A stretch of 64,000 bases of DNA from Icerya purchasi (lineage: Eukaryota > Arthropoda > Insecta > Hemiptera > Monophlebidae), in contig CM077116.1 of the NCBI GenBank assembly GCA_039619475.1, positions 5,146,001 to 5,210,000 of the forward strand, given 5' to 3'. Positions within the stretch are counted from its first letter, which is position 1, and the number at the start of each line of letters is the position of its first letter. A program made the position numbers and the translations under genes. Shown in pieces: positions 1 through 13,074 of the stretch. The notes below the pieces were generated by a model. It made no database searches. It worked only from the letters and a program-made list of their open reading frames with translations, and had not been told where the DNA came from.

Positions 1-212
1 CAATTTAAACTATTGATTACTATTCAAATTATTGTTCGCTTAATTAAATATTCATAGTCTTGTAAATACTCGGGTTAGATTCAAAGTTACGCCCGTAATC
101 AGCCAAAGAAAATGTGTAAATATATTGAAAGTCTAAAGCAAACTGAAACTTCCTCTGTTGCAATTACTTATTCCTTGGCCGACTGTTGAATAAGTATTTA
201 TTACATATATAT

Positions 213-464
213 TGTAATGTGCACATTACATAGGCATAATAAAAAATCAAGAAATATAGAATAAAGTAAAATAAACAAATAAAAAATTAATTATAACATA
301 GAGAGTGAATGGTGCGTAAATGAGAACCGGTTGTTGGCTGGAGGTTGTCGCATCGAGATCGATTTCGCCTTTGACGGATGCGTGAGGTGTTGGTCAGTAC
401 AGAAACAGAATGACACAAAAAATCATGGAAGAAAAAAGTCAGTGTTGGTCAAGTCTTCATCAAG

Positions 465-495
<31 letters not shown>

Positions 496-1129
496 CTTAT
501 CAAGTCTTTGTCAAGTATTCATCAACTCTTCGTCAAGTATTCATTGACCCTTCGTGAAGTCGCGGAACACTACCAATCTTTTTTCAGTTAAAAAATCAGT
601 CCATTCTGAAAACCGAAACAAGTTCGATCCAAGAAGGTCATAGTAATCTGATCGTTTCGAAACTCGGTTTTTTTCGTAATTAGCTGTAAAAGATTTTAAT
701 TTCGTTACTGTGTCTTCTCCCCGCGTTCAACAGGATCCAGAGTGAACCACTAACGTACACCCATCTGCCAGCAGCGACCAACGACCACCCAGTAGCCGCA
801 GCGAAGTATTAGGGACAATTTATATTAATTTAGTTAATCATCGTTTATTTCCACTTATATACATATATGTATAATTAATCATTGCCTTTTCAGCGGTACG
901 ATAGATAAGCGTAGGAAATTAGTAAAAAATATACCTTATAAAAAAAAAAATTCAATTTAATAATAACAATTTAATCATAATAAAATAAAAATTTAATAAA
1001 TTAAAATCCGTAAGTCCTAAAGAACCTCGCGGTTAGCACCTCTGAGGGCCTTCAAATAAAATATAACATTACATTTGGCATCCCTGGTGGGGATAATCAA
1101 ACAAATAAATTAAATAATATAACATTACA
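213..1129 (+). mobile_element. internally deleted LTR retrotransposon (one LTR, PBS, LTR end)
   Basis: The stretch begins TGTAATGT at 213. It first ends ACATTACA at 1073, giving the short inverted termini typical of an LTR of about 861 bp. Directly after it (1076-1094) comes TGGCATCCCTGGTGGGGAT, which reads like a tRNA primer-binding site. Only about 35 bp further on, a second ATAACATTACA (1119-1129) repeats the LTR end. The whole unit is flanked by ATAT on both sides (209-212, 1130-1133). I infer a Gypsy-type element that lost its interior and most of the 3' LTR. The ATAT duplication is weak evidence because the flanks are TA-rich. A poly-T run lies inside at about 469-495. No coding capacity is left. 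Confidence 0.6.
1076..1094 (+). promoter_or_regulatory. primer-binding site of the deleted LTR element
   Basis: TGG starts 3 bp after the LTR end, and the following bases (TGGCATCCCTGGTGGGG) have the form of a tRNA 3'-end complement. The priming tRNA was not identified. Confidence 0.5.
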
Positions 1130-1133
1130 ATAT

Positions 1134-4100
1134 ACATATATATGTATATATATGGGAAGTTTTAATAATTTTAAAAATTGTTTTAAAAGAATTTTGAACG
1201 ATTTGTGCTTTTTTTTTAAGAATATTTTTATTTTTTCTAAAGTGAAAAAATATTCGAACAGTACTTAAAAGTAATTCGTATTTCAAAGGGCACAGTTTCA
1301 TCTTAAGAAGAATAAATAAAGGCATTCTGTAAGCAAAAAACGTTATTAACTCAATATTAGGATTTGATATGTCATTTTTTCAGAAATGATTTTCAAAATG
1401 AATTTCCCGTATCGCTGGGAACGTAACCGAAATGTTAACTAGAAAAAAAAATAAACTTTTAAATAACGCTTGAAATAAAAATTAAAAAATTGCCATTAAG
1501 TTCATTTAAAAAATTGAAAAAACACTTTTTTTCCGAAACTATCTAAAAAGAAAAATGTATTCATTATGAAAAAATAAATAAAGAAACTTTTTTATTCCAA
1601 CTTTTCGTATTATTCTGGCCTTAAACCACGAGCAACGAACATAATCTGAAATTGAGAAAAAAATCCAATTTTAAATAGCTCCATCGATATAAGCGATTTT
1701 ATTTGATCGAACAACAATAACGGAAAAGATAATAAATGACTAGACGATCAATCCAGATTGAAAATAATCACAGTCCTCCTTGTTTGCGAAACGATTATCC
1801 GGTGAAAAATAAAACTGCAGCAGAATCAGCTTTCGATGTAATTTATCGATTAAAGTTCTAAGATCATCTCGGACTCCGTCTTACTAATCAGCCCCCTGCA
1901 AAGATCACAGTAGGCATCAGCCTCAATAATTACTACAGAATATTCCGGTAAATTTCAATAATGGCACCATCTCTCTTCATCGCTCTCTCTCTTTCTCTCT
2001 CTCATTCGTACTAAATTCACGATTTAAAAAAAAACAAAAAAAAAAAAAAAGGAAGAAAAAATAACTTCATATCTTACTACATCCTTCGGTACATTTACCG
2101 CTGGTTTCGTTTGTGTCATACGGTCTTCATATTAGCCGTTCGACGTCTCCACGATGAGATATCGGTTCTTCATTTCCAGCTCTATTCTATTTTTTATTGG
2201 AATATTATATATTTTCTATCTGCAGGATGTTTGATGATGAACCGGACCGGTAAAAGACAGTGACATCGATACATCCGTCGCGACCGTAATAATCATTAAA
2301 TATCCGTTGTCCTCCGGACTCATCCGAAACTCCTACGGCGGCCGTTTCCAATCTTCAGAATATTGCCCAACACTCGCAGCGTGATACGCGATAAACCGTA
2401 TCGCTTTCAACCTATAATCGGATATGCATAATGCGCGTTCCCGGCTATCCGAGTTCCCAATAATAACTTAATTTCTTCTTAACCGGGCCTCGCGGTAAAT
2501 TATCTTATTAAGCGGCGTGTAAATTATATTTTATCGATCCGTTAAACATCTCGTCATCTGAAATTATTACAATCGTAAATATACCGCAAACCAGTAGATA
2601 ACGAATAACTTGAGTTGCTCTTTACAGCGTTTTATTCGTACACATATTTATTAGGGGTTATCGCGGCTTCGAACCGGCCTCATTTATATCATTTCCCATT
2701 TGCTGCCGTATATTTATCCGACCATGTTTAATATACGATGTCGCCGAAACAGCATAAGTACATGGGGTCAAATCGGCGTGTATTTATATTAGTCTTTTTC
2801 ATTACCTTTCTTCAAGCTATTTTTGCGAATTTCCCGCAGGCTGAATGAGAAATTTCCTTCTATCGAATCTTTAAGTTGACCATATAGAATTAACTGGTAG
2901 CGTTATCACCTCTTTTTCCTTGGAACACTCTACTTCCAGTTGTTTTAGGTTTCTTTTTTGATCGGTACTTCAGGAAAAACTGGTTCTACTCTTCCAGAAT
3001 TACCTTAACCCTTTAAAATTATCAACTCCACTCTACTGCCCGTTCCTTTCAATCTAATCTTATTTTATCATCATTCCACGTACATAATTACTGCTCAGTT
3101 TTTGATGCTGAACTCCAGGTTTACTCCTAGCCCTAAATCAATTAACGATCACCTCTATTTGTCAGTCACGTTTTCGTAATATCTGATTCCTACCCACTCA
3201 ACAAGAATATAACTATGTTAGTGCAATCCATATTAACCAGTTGGCATCATCTTCTTATCAGATTACTTTCCTCACCGAGCCACATAGGTCCTTCAGGTAG
3301 CAGTATTACAGAAATCGCTGCTAAATCAACTCAGTTATGTGCCTTACACCACCTTCCCCCTCAAACATACTAGAACTTTTCAACAGGTACATGCGGTCTC
3401 GTTAGAAGTACGGTCGGCTTTCTTAGCAAGCTCGCTTTCTCAGGAAGACAAAGCACTCTACTGAGCCCTGATATCTACAGCGAACTTATTTCGTAGCCAT
3501 GTCTACGCATTGACTACCGTTAAAAAATTAAAACAGAATAAAATAAAATTAAAAACGTCCACAGAAACGCATATTTTCAGCGAATAGAGAACATATAATT
3601 TGTTTCTAAATAAAATTTATCAACGTTACGAAATAAAAGTATTCAAAATTAATGTTACATTTCAATAATACAATAAATAAAAATATATTAGAATTTTTAT
3701 ACAATTAGAAAATAAAAATTTTTATTGTTGTGTTTATTCATATTATCGATGGTACAAACTTAATCTTATACAGTACATATACTGACATACAAATTGTTAT
3801 TTTCCTATACATATACATGTAATTCCAATATTTCTCTGCAGTGTGTTTTTTGTTTGATTTGAGTACACTCTGTGTCGTTAGCTGATAGTGGGCTATGTCC
3901 GAAAACGTTTCCTTAAATTGAGGTATTTATTTTAATTTATTAAAGTAAATGATTTTCTACTTATTAGAATTCCATACACATATATAATATACGAAATCGT
4001 AATGAGATGGTTCGGAAATGACAGAAATATCAAATAAAAATCAATAACTCACGAACGGTTTGACTAATAAACTTCAAAATTAGATCATAAACTAGAATTA

Positions 4101-4949
4101 AAATTCTCTTTATGTTAATCAATAACTTCAAACTAACCGATTTTTCTGGGCGATAAAAACCCAAAAAACCGTCAAGAATCCGTAATATGGAATTTAAGAT
4201 GACCTCAAAAATCACTCAAAAATTCATAACTCACCACCAGATAACCCTTTAAAAGTGAAATTCAAAATATAAAGCAAAATACAGAAGCCCTTTCATAAAA
4301 TCAAAAAATTTACGGTTGAAAAAAGAAATTACGTGTAGCTTTCCATTATTATACTCATAGCTATAAATTTTGAACAAGGTTAAAAATGTGCACATCCTCG
4401 CATGTTTTTCTAGTTTGGAACATCCGGGTTTCCAACTTTAAAATTAAGCCCTCGGAGCGCCGAATGCTTGAAATTTTTGAAAAAATTATTTCTTTTTCCG
4501 GGTATATGACGTATCGTTGGAAAGATCGTAATTTGTCGAGAACAAAGCCGTATTTCATTCCCTTAACGGTACTTTCGAAATTGGCGAAAAGTTCAAAATA
4601 GCGCGAAAAAGACGTGTCCTTTCCTTCTTTTGCGCCGCGAAAAATCGGATTTCTTTGTTTTAAAAGTTTTTATTACGCAATTATGAATTACGGTTATCTT
4701 TAACTTGACATACGCTCAGCGCATGAAACATCATGCTTGATTTGTTATTGAGGTATTTATTTATTTTATATTTGCATGTAATTATATTTTTCCTCTCCCC
4801 TTTACACTATCACAAGACCAATTTTTCGTGGTTTAGCACAGCATTCCTGTCTTAGCCCAACTTTGTTCACATGTACTTTAATAAAGTTGTTGTTTTGTCT
4901 CTAAATCCCTGACCCCTTTTGTTTTCCGACGACATCCTCATTTAGTCCT
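1134..4949. other. intergenic DNA, no gene seen
   Basis: Only short open frames (61-71 codons) without protein-like character occur here. It includes a CT-rich microsatellite at about 1978-2005 and A-runs at 2022-2052. The part at about 2100-2770 is less AT-rich and free of simple repeats; it could be conserved regulatory sequence, but nothing proves that. Confidence 0.5.
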
Positions 4950-6450
4950 CTCATCAGAATATTTCGCGCGTTAATTTTCAACTTCAAATCTCCTTAACAT
5001 CATTAGAAGACACTTTATCCAAAATCCATCTGTTTATCTCTCCTGCTAAATCTTTTACTGTCACTTTTACAATGCGCTCTTTTGATCCTACTTTAATTAA
5101 GATTGTGATAATCCTTCTTACTTCCTATTTTCGTTATTTTGATGTCTTTCTGGATAGTTATTTTTCACTCCATAACTAGGTCAGCCATCTCTAATTGTCA
5201 TGCTTCAAAAGGCTCAACCTCATTAAGACCCTTCCCCGCTGCATTCCTGTGATCTGCTCATATTTTACAAATATTTTTTCTATTCTATTTTTGATTACTG
5301 TTGTTTTATTATGGAAATTCTTCCAGATCCCTTCTTTCCAATCTCATTCACGTACAAAATGCCTGTTTGCGCCTTCACCTTGGAACCTGAAAATTTACTC
5401 CGATCCCTGCTTTACGTGCCACTCCGCCTATTTTCATTTGAAAATCTAATCTGCGCTACCATTTTATTATTAAATGTTTACTTATATTGTCTCTAATCGG
5501 CAATAAAACTCTACATTATCTCTCATCTTTGTCCTCCTTCTTTAGTTTTCACCATGTACTTTCACTCGTGATAAGCCACATAATTTTCCTTCAGCTGTTC
5601 TTCGTTTCTTTACTCTGTTAGTTGCGTTCCTATTCCTCACCACGTTATTAAATCGGAGTTCTTAAATACCTTAAGCTCTATTTTGCCAAACCGCTTTACA
5701 ATATTCACTGGCGACTCTAAGGAATCCTATAGAGTACGTTCAACCTTTTTTTCTCTTCGCTAAATAATTTTGAGTTTTTTAAGCTCCATTCCTTCTGTTC
5801 AGTTTTATACGCCGAGTTTACTGCTATTTTAAGAGTCGTTTTCTTTATTTCTTTCTCTTTGATCTCCCAGAATGTCCGTAATTATTTCAGATTCTCAAAG
5901 TGTCCTCTAGGCCATTCTATTTTTGACCCCCATCACACACAGACACGCACACACATACACTATACCGACCATATAATTCTTCACATATGTTCTCTACTTC
6001 ATAATCATTTCCTTCGTCATTCCATACAAATCGACTTCTTATGTATAACTGGACAGAAATCGAAGACAATGACTTAGCTGATCAGCTAACTCGTCTAGCT
6101 TCTTTTACCGGGATATTTCTTAGCGTTTTTTGAATCCAATAACATCTCATCCCAAATTATGGAGTAACTATTATTCCTATTCATTTTCAAATTCTGATTC
6201 CATTTATCCATTCAGTCGAAACTTCCACCTCATCCTCGGTTTCTCAATTTTGCTTCTTTAAGTTCACCTCTCATTGAAATCTGTCGTTTACGCTTTGGAC
6301 ATATTTTGCTTCCCTCATCGCTTTTCCGCTTTTTTATAGCTTCTCCGTTTTATCCCCTCCACCGTACTAGTTTCCCTTTTATATGTTATACTGATCATAT
6401 CTGTTTTGAATGCTGATTGTCTATCCCCAATTTTTAATCGGGTAAAGATC
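4950..6450 (+). pseudogene. decayed Jockey/I-like LINE, RT thumb plus RNase H and C-terminus
   Basis: No long frame survives, but successive frames give a recognisable order. Around 5140-5230 a stretch resembles the LINE thumb (FLDSYFSLHN, then CFKRLNLIKTL). Around 5700 FTGDSKE resembles the RNase H start (usual form YTDGS). Around 5800-5930 come YAEFTAIL and ISDSQSVL, the second and third RNase H blocks. Around 6045-6105 DNDLADQLTRLAS resembles the last RNase H block. Around 6280-6310 ICRLRFGHILLP resembles the region after RNase H in I/Jockey LINEs. Frames shift several times and stops interrupt them. This is the 3' half of an old LINE; the 5' boundary is not visible. The assignment rests on motif order read by eye. 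Confidence 0.55.
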
Positions 6451-9400
6451 TAATTACATTTTTCCTTTTGTCCTCAGTTCTTTGGCCAATGTCTGTGTCG
6501 ACGAACTCCCCCAAAAAATATATATGCATAAAACTTCCTCGCCGACCACTGTTGTTTAGTTGTCATAGAACATTCTCATCACTCTGGGTATTGCAACGCC
6601 ACATTTGATCATTACCGGGCTACCTACCGAACAAATCCTGTACTCAAGAACTCTCTCGCTCACAAACGAACTAATATTGCAGCTAAATTAAATCTAAACT
6701 CTTGGAGAAATGTATCCTTTTTCAAAAACTACTCCACCTACCCATCGCTTTATCTACAATCTTTCGGTTAATAGCTCGTTATCTTTTGTTACATTTCCAG
6801 TGCTGACGAATTATTAAAAGATTCTTGAAGAATTATAATTGAAATTATATTGAATTATTTTTTTCTCGACTTTTGTCTATATGATTCGATAATGTTTTAA
6901 ATGTTAATTATACTCAAGAACTGAAATACCGCCTTCAATACTGAAACAAACATTCCAATCCAACTCACTTCACTTATTATTAATTTTATGCTAAATCGTC
7001 TATTAATTTCTTCTTCCCTCTGTTCCGAGTCAAGAATTGTCTCTCGCGGTCTTCCATAAGGTTTCTGCGTTAGTCCTACTCTTTTTAATACTGATACCAT
7101 CTCTGCTACTTCTTTATCTATAAACTCTTGCTCTCTACTTTTTGTCGATGACACACTACTTTTTTTCCTCGTTCCATATTATTATTGTAAACGTGATTGG
7201 GAAAATCAATTTGCTTTTGGCTATGTTAGTACAGTCTTTTTCCTCATTATTGCTTCCTATTTTCTCTTCAAAATCTTGTATTGTTTCTTTTCGTCGACCG
7301 TATAGTCGAGCAATTGTATCTTTAAACTATATACCAATCCTTCGCAAATATTGTTTCTGCTATCGAAAATATTTCCTTCACGTCTGCTCCTAAATGACTG
7401 AACCAGCTAAAAGTCTTGCCTCTCACAAGGTAAAGTGACGTTACACAGATTCGTTTTAAATTCGACTATTGCTCCTTTATCCACGGTTGCGTTTCGAAAT
7501 CGTTTTTTTTTTTTTTTTCTAAACAGAGGACGTAATATTAACCGAAATTCCTTTTTTCGCCTCTGCCTAGGTGTTTTTAAATCTTCCGCGTGATCAGCGG
7601 TTCTTGCTGCGTTAAGACATCCTATTTTAGTCTGTTGTTTCCTTTCTAAGCGTCTACGATTGACGTCCTTTAGTCTTATCCCTTCTGACCTCTTAAAGTT
7701 GCAAAACTGACGTATTACTCCTAAGAAAATTCTTATTTTTTCACCTATTTCTTTCCGCCTTACATTATTTCTTCTCGCAATCTTCCTTATTTTTCCTTTA
7801 AAACCTTACCGGTCTTTCTCAACATTCCAAATTTTTCTTTCTCTCCGCTTCTTCCAAATCTCGTTCCACTGCAGTAGTCGTGCAACAACAGGATTTCTTT
7901 CCCATATTTCATAGATGATTTAAAACAGTCTAACGGAGTTTGAAATTTTTTCGTTCCTCCGGAATAAATTTGTTTTAGACTTTCCCCCTTCCTATTTTTT
8001 GTACTATCATTAATGCTGACGGATCAAAATTTTTAACTAAAACTGGAGCGGGGATGTTCAACTTTTTCATTTCCTTCATTTACCTCTGTCCTGAACGGTG
8101 ATGTCCATATTTCTGTGTTTAATATGCTCAATTAGTCCTTTAACCCTATATTATGTCTACACTAACATTCATTCCATATCATTCGCGGAAATTTAACATT
8201 TTCGTCCTTTTTATCCCTGAAAAATTCAAAATTATACATGTGCGAAATGAAAGACAAATAAGTTTCATGCGAATACCGCGGCCTATCAGAAATAAAAGAA
8301 AACTCATCAACTAGTTAAAAACACATTCACCGGTTCTGTGTTAATATTATTAGCAAGACACTATCCGAAGACAGATACGCACATACAACGAAAGAAAGAC
8401 GACTGGTTTAACAAACTTGACAAAATAAAACAAATGTTTATCGATAGTCATAAATCAAGATCAAAGGCGGCTGCAAGAAATGCTATCGCGAATCAAAAGA
8501 AACGTCAGTTCTCCGTTGAACGACAATCTTGCTCCTCTGTGCGGCAACTGCCAAATTTCGGAACTAAAAAGCATAATCTAGTAGTATCACAGATTCCGTC
8601 ACGGATTCGATTACCGGATACACTAAAGGAAGCAGCAGCGGACGACCAATCAGCACCGCACTTCATGCAAAGCACCAAATAGTATGAATTCATTACTGCG
8701 TACTGCGTAATGTTTATAAATAATCGATTTCTAAATTAACCTAGCACATCGAATGTTACGGATTCTGCAAACATATACAGAAATTGTGGCCAGAAAATGC
8801 CGCAACAGTGGCATGCAAGTGCATCTAAACGCGAATACTCCGACTGCGCTAATTAATTATTTCTGTGGCCACCACTGAGGCTGTTGCGTACGAAGGACAT
8901 GTAGAAGCGATGGAAATAACAAATTTCAAGACTTCCGCTACGAAGTTCTCTTCGTGTAACTATTTAAATTCTTGCCGAGCTTTCAGACTAAAATAAACAT
9001 TTTCGATGCACGATCGAACGGCCTAATTCGGCGGATTACGATAGCGCTGTACCAAGTTGTAAGTAAGAAATGGCCGAACTGACAGCTCCGTGTGCTCCGA
9101 GAAGTGAACAGAGTAGGCTCGAAAACAATTAACCGTTGCGTAGGAATGGTAAAAAAACATCGGCTATTTGGCCAGTAATAATGGCGCGCACACGGCGATC
9201 TTCAATTGGAAGTACTTTATGAGTATAACGCTGGTTAACAAGATTGCGTGCATGTCTTGCAGATTCTCATTAAAGCAACTGATGTAGCCGCTGATAGACC
9301 ACCGTCAGTCATACTTTACGACTTTAAAAGTCAAACTTGCCTGCGATTATTACCATCATCATCATGGCCGGCGTTGTCATCAGCATGGCGTTGCAGTTAG

Positions 9401-10385
9401 AGATTCCTTTGTAATCGGTGTGCCCAGCAACGCACGATCTCTCTGCTACCTGAATTGAAAACGGTAGACGAGACAGTTTACAGCCGTCGTAAAGTTAACA
9501 AGAAGAAAGCTATCATTCGGTCGATACCGTGCACGCAATAAGTATATAGTGCGGTAGCCACACCAAGACGTCGATTTTTAGCCTAGCCGAATCACAGAAA
9601 CACGTGAGCGTATTTAGAATGACTCATGACAACACTGAAATCTGCACACTGGAATCCGTGCACCGAAGTTCACTAAACTAATCAGAACAAATATTACACA
9701 ACTATTTCGTGCGGCATTCCAGATGGCCGCTTCTACGTTAGGCCGATAATTGAAGAAATACGCGCGTTTTCCGTCCCACAGGCAAGGACACTTGCATCGT
9801 GTGTGTAGATAGCTGCTCCGAATTGTTTACGAAAGTTTAACTTAGCCCAGAAGAACAACACTTTATGTATCGAATTAACTCGAACATTTACATCCAACTG
9901 TAACTGCCTAGCAAAAATTATTAACTCACCTCGTGCTAATATATTGTGGTTGAATTGTAAATTCAGTTGAATTAATGGTGTATTTTAATTCTGTCGCTCA
10001 CTGTCTGAGAATATTCTCCATCGTCATCGTTTTAAATGAACAACAAGAGTATTTAAGAAAATTTCCCCAGATAATGATGGGAACGCCGTCTAAATTTAAC
10101 CGTTAATTTTTAAATTCCCATAATTACTGCGCGTGCCATTAAAATTAAAAAAATGACTCTTCTACATTAATTATACCGTATCAATAAGTTGTCTGAAGGT
10201 CATTCATCGTTATTGCATCTACATATTTGTTTCAGTCGCTTTCTTGTATAAAACCGTATGCGTCGTTTTCCTTAATATACTGCTGTCAATTTCCTCGGAC
10301 CATCTTTTGATTTTCTTCGTACAAGTTTGTTCATTATTATCTTAATACGATGTCGTCGGCACAGGGTTAAACTTTTCGAAATAGT
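6451..10385. other. intergenic DNA, no recognised gene
   Basis: The longest frame (8338-8682, plus strand, 114 codons) is rich in Lys, Arg, Ser and Gln and matches no family I know. A minus-strand frame at 6897-7154 (85 codons) has a charged first half but is likewise unrecognised. Decayed TE sequence may be present (for example around 6600-6720), but I cannot support a call. Confidence 0.4.
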
Positions 10386-13074
10386 GTGGATCATCAATTT
10401 TTAAACCCGCTTCGTCTCATTTCTTTTCTGTCCACGACGTTTTTGCAATTTTGCGCCATTTCCACGTCCCCATTATTTGCGGTATATTCATCTCTTGTTT
10501 ATTTAAATTCCAGCTTTCACAGTCGTGCTGTATGTTTTAACTTATTTTCTGACCATAATGCCTTAATCCTTACAATAAATACAGGCTTAATAACAAAAGA
10601 AAAACCTCCTTCTTTATACAATAAACGAACGGATTGGGACAACTTTCGAAAAGGAGTGGATAAAATACTGAATTTAAACATTCCTTTAAAAAATGAACGA
10701 GACCTAAACATAGCAGTTCAGTACTTAACTGAAACCATTTAAACTATGGCATGGAAATCTTCCCCTCCTTCTAAGTCTCCAGCTACAATATCTAATCTAG
10801 CAAGGCGCGTCTTAAATTTAGTAATGGAAAAAAGAAAAATTCGCCAAAATTGGCATATAGCAAGAAATCCCGCTTATAAACCATTCATCGTCATAGAGTC
10901 GTATCGCTCAATTTTGAGCACCGTGACTGCCTATTTGTACATTCTACTTGTACAGAATAAGCAGCGCTCTTGAAAATTGCTATGCGCAACGCGAGTGTAT
11001 GCACGCAAGACCACACCCGGAACTGATTGCAGACGCTTGTTATCGCGCTAAAAATGAAATCCCGCGTATGTCTGCTGTGTGTACTGAACTAGCGCGTATA
11101 TGATGGTATGCAAGTTTTCCATTGCCTTCCACGTGATTATTAGCGAGTATTTTTAATTTAACTCTTTGTAATAATCCGGGATCGAACCCGTGACCTCCGT
11201 AACGGAAGTCAAGCGCTCTGGCAACTAGGCTATCGCGACGACATTTATAAAACATTACTAAATAACAAATCCAAACAGTTAAACGTACTAATTCGAAATG
11301 TTAAAAATGAAACCCTACAACGTTACTTGCAGGACTTGTCTCCAAATCAATCTACTGATTACAGCCTGTGGAAAGCAGTTAAAAGTCGAAATAGGCCGGT
11401 ACGATATTCTCCTCGCATAAGAAAATCGGACGGTACATGGGCCAAGGCTGATGATGAGAAAGCCGAGGTATTTGCTAAACACTTTAGTGAAGTCTTTAAA
11501 CCTAATCCAAAGGTTATAAACTCGGACGATATAACGGAGTTTTTAAATTCCTCGCTCCAGCTAGTGTCCCCATTATGCCAACATCCCCAAAGGAAATTCA
11601 ATATATGATTCAAAAACTAATCAATAAAAAACGTCCTGGTCACGATCTGATCACCAAAGAAGTGTTGCTAGAACTGTCACGCAAAGCTATTTTGATTATT
11701 ACTGATATATTTAATGCAGTCTTCCGCCTGCAATACTTCCCGCTGTCTCGGAAGCCGGCACAAATAGTGGTAATTCCTAAACCTGGAAAGTCACCAGAGG
11801 ATGTAACTTCTACAGACCAATATCCTTATTACCTATCCTATCCAAAGTCCTGGAAAAACTAATCTTAGAAAGACTACATCCTCTTATTATGGAGGAGAAT
11901 ATTATACCTGAACACGAGTTCGGGTTTTTTAAGAAAAACACTCGACTATTGAACAGGTACACCGAATCCAACGTATTATCCAAGAATGCTTTGAAGATAA
12001 GGAAGTATGTGTAGGTGTATTCCTGGATATAAAACAAGTCTTTCATAAAGTTTGGCATCGTGGTCTGTTATATAAAATTAAGAAAAATATTCCTCATCCA
12101 AATCTTCTTCTAAAGTCTTACCTTGATGACCGAACATATGAAATTAAATTCCAGGATGAACTATCTAACATCTATTCTGTATCTGCTGGTGTGCCTCAAG
12201 GTAGTGTATTGGGTCCGGTGTTCTACCAAATGCACATTGCAGACTTCCCTGACAGTGAGGACGTAACTGTTACTACATTTGCAGACGATACTGCTCTTAT
12301 TGCGGCAGATAAAGATGCTGGAATAACGACAAATAAATTACAGCTGGCGCTAGCAAAATCTGAAAGGTGGTTAGATCGATGACAGATTTAATAAGAAAAA
12401 GTGTACGCAGGTTACATTCAAACTATGAAATGTAGTCTGCCCGCCAAGTAAAATTAACGGCGAAACAATTCCGATTAGGAATGAAGTAAAATAACACCTT
12501 GGGTTGCACTTGGACAGTAAATTAAGGTGGAATAAACACGTCTCACAAAAAAGAAAGCATTTCGATATAAAGCTGAGAAAACTCTACTGGCTTCTTGGTA
12601 AGCATTCCAGTTTGTCGATCGCAAATAAATTATCAATATATAAAACAATATTAAAACCAGTATGGACATACGGCCTAACTTTACGGGGTTGTTCTAAAAA
12701 TACATATATCAATAAGATACAACGTTTTCAAAATAAGGCCATTAGACTTATTGTGTCACCTCCTTGGTACGTCTCCACAGACACACTCCATAGAAACTTT
12801 AACATACCTTACGTAAAGGAAGAAATAAAACTTGCCATCCAACGGTATACTAGTCGCCTAGAAACCCATACCAATCCGTTGGCCATCAACCTGCTTGACA
12901 ACAGCCAAGAAATTCGACGGCTGAAGCGCTCTAGAGTCTTTGACTTTACTTAAAACTTGAATAGATGTTCCCAGGGAACCCTGATAGTGGTGGCCACTTA
13001 CGCATTAATTTGCATTCCAGTACAATTGCTTGATGGTCTATGAAGACCAATTGTAATTAATAAAAAAAAAAAAA
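10386..13074 (+). pseudogene. decayed Jockey-like LINE (endonuclease end and RT), split by a SINE
   Basis: Pieces of one LINE ORF2 follow each other in changing frames. The end of the endonuclease is near 10540 (FSDHNALILTINTG). The pre-RT linker is at 10600-10885 and resumes after the SINE at 11257-11570. RT block 1 is at 11575-11860 (KKRPGHDLITKEVL, VVIPKPGKS). Motif B is at 12191 (PQGSVLGPVFYQ), motif C at 12270 (FADDTALIA), and the thumb at 12504-12953 (DSKLRWNKHV, then LKPVWTYGL). A 3' untranslated part ends in an A-run at 13061-13073. Several frameshifts and stops make it non-functional. The copy is 5'-truncated, with a left edge that is uncertain by tens of bases. Confidence 0.8.
10886..11244 (-). 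mobile_element. tRNA-derived SINE inserted in a LINE
   Basis: Read on the minus strand from 11244, the element starts with a tRNA-like head. Box A resembles TAGCCTAGTTGCCAGAGCGC, and box B is GGTTCGATCCC about 45 bases later. These are followed by an unrelated body containing GTGGAAGGCAATGGAAAAC. It is flanked by near-identical 12-bp direct repeats, TTATAAACCATT at 10874-10885 and TTATAAAACATT at 11245-11256. Removing it restores the LINE reading across the junction. The SINE 3' end (10889-10952) recurs at about 63883-63935. It is a SINE rather than a tRNA gene because the head is imperfect and fused to a 270-bp body. Confidence 0.75.

Noticed and set aside
331..591. Coding frame of 86 codons
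   Set aside because: It reads through a poly-T run giving poly-Phe and lies inside an LTR.
8338..8682. Host gene exon of 114 codons
   Set aside because: Charged and Ser/Gln-rich composition alone is not enough; no domain, splice context or neighbour supports it. Kept only as an unassigned frame.
11161..11244. A tRNA gene on the minus strand
   Set aside because: A and B boxes are present, but the head does not fold into a clean cloverleaf by eye, is fused to a 270-bp body and is flanked by target duplications, so it is a SINE.
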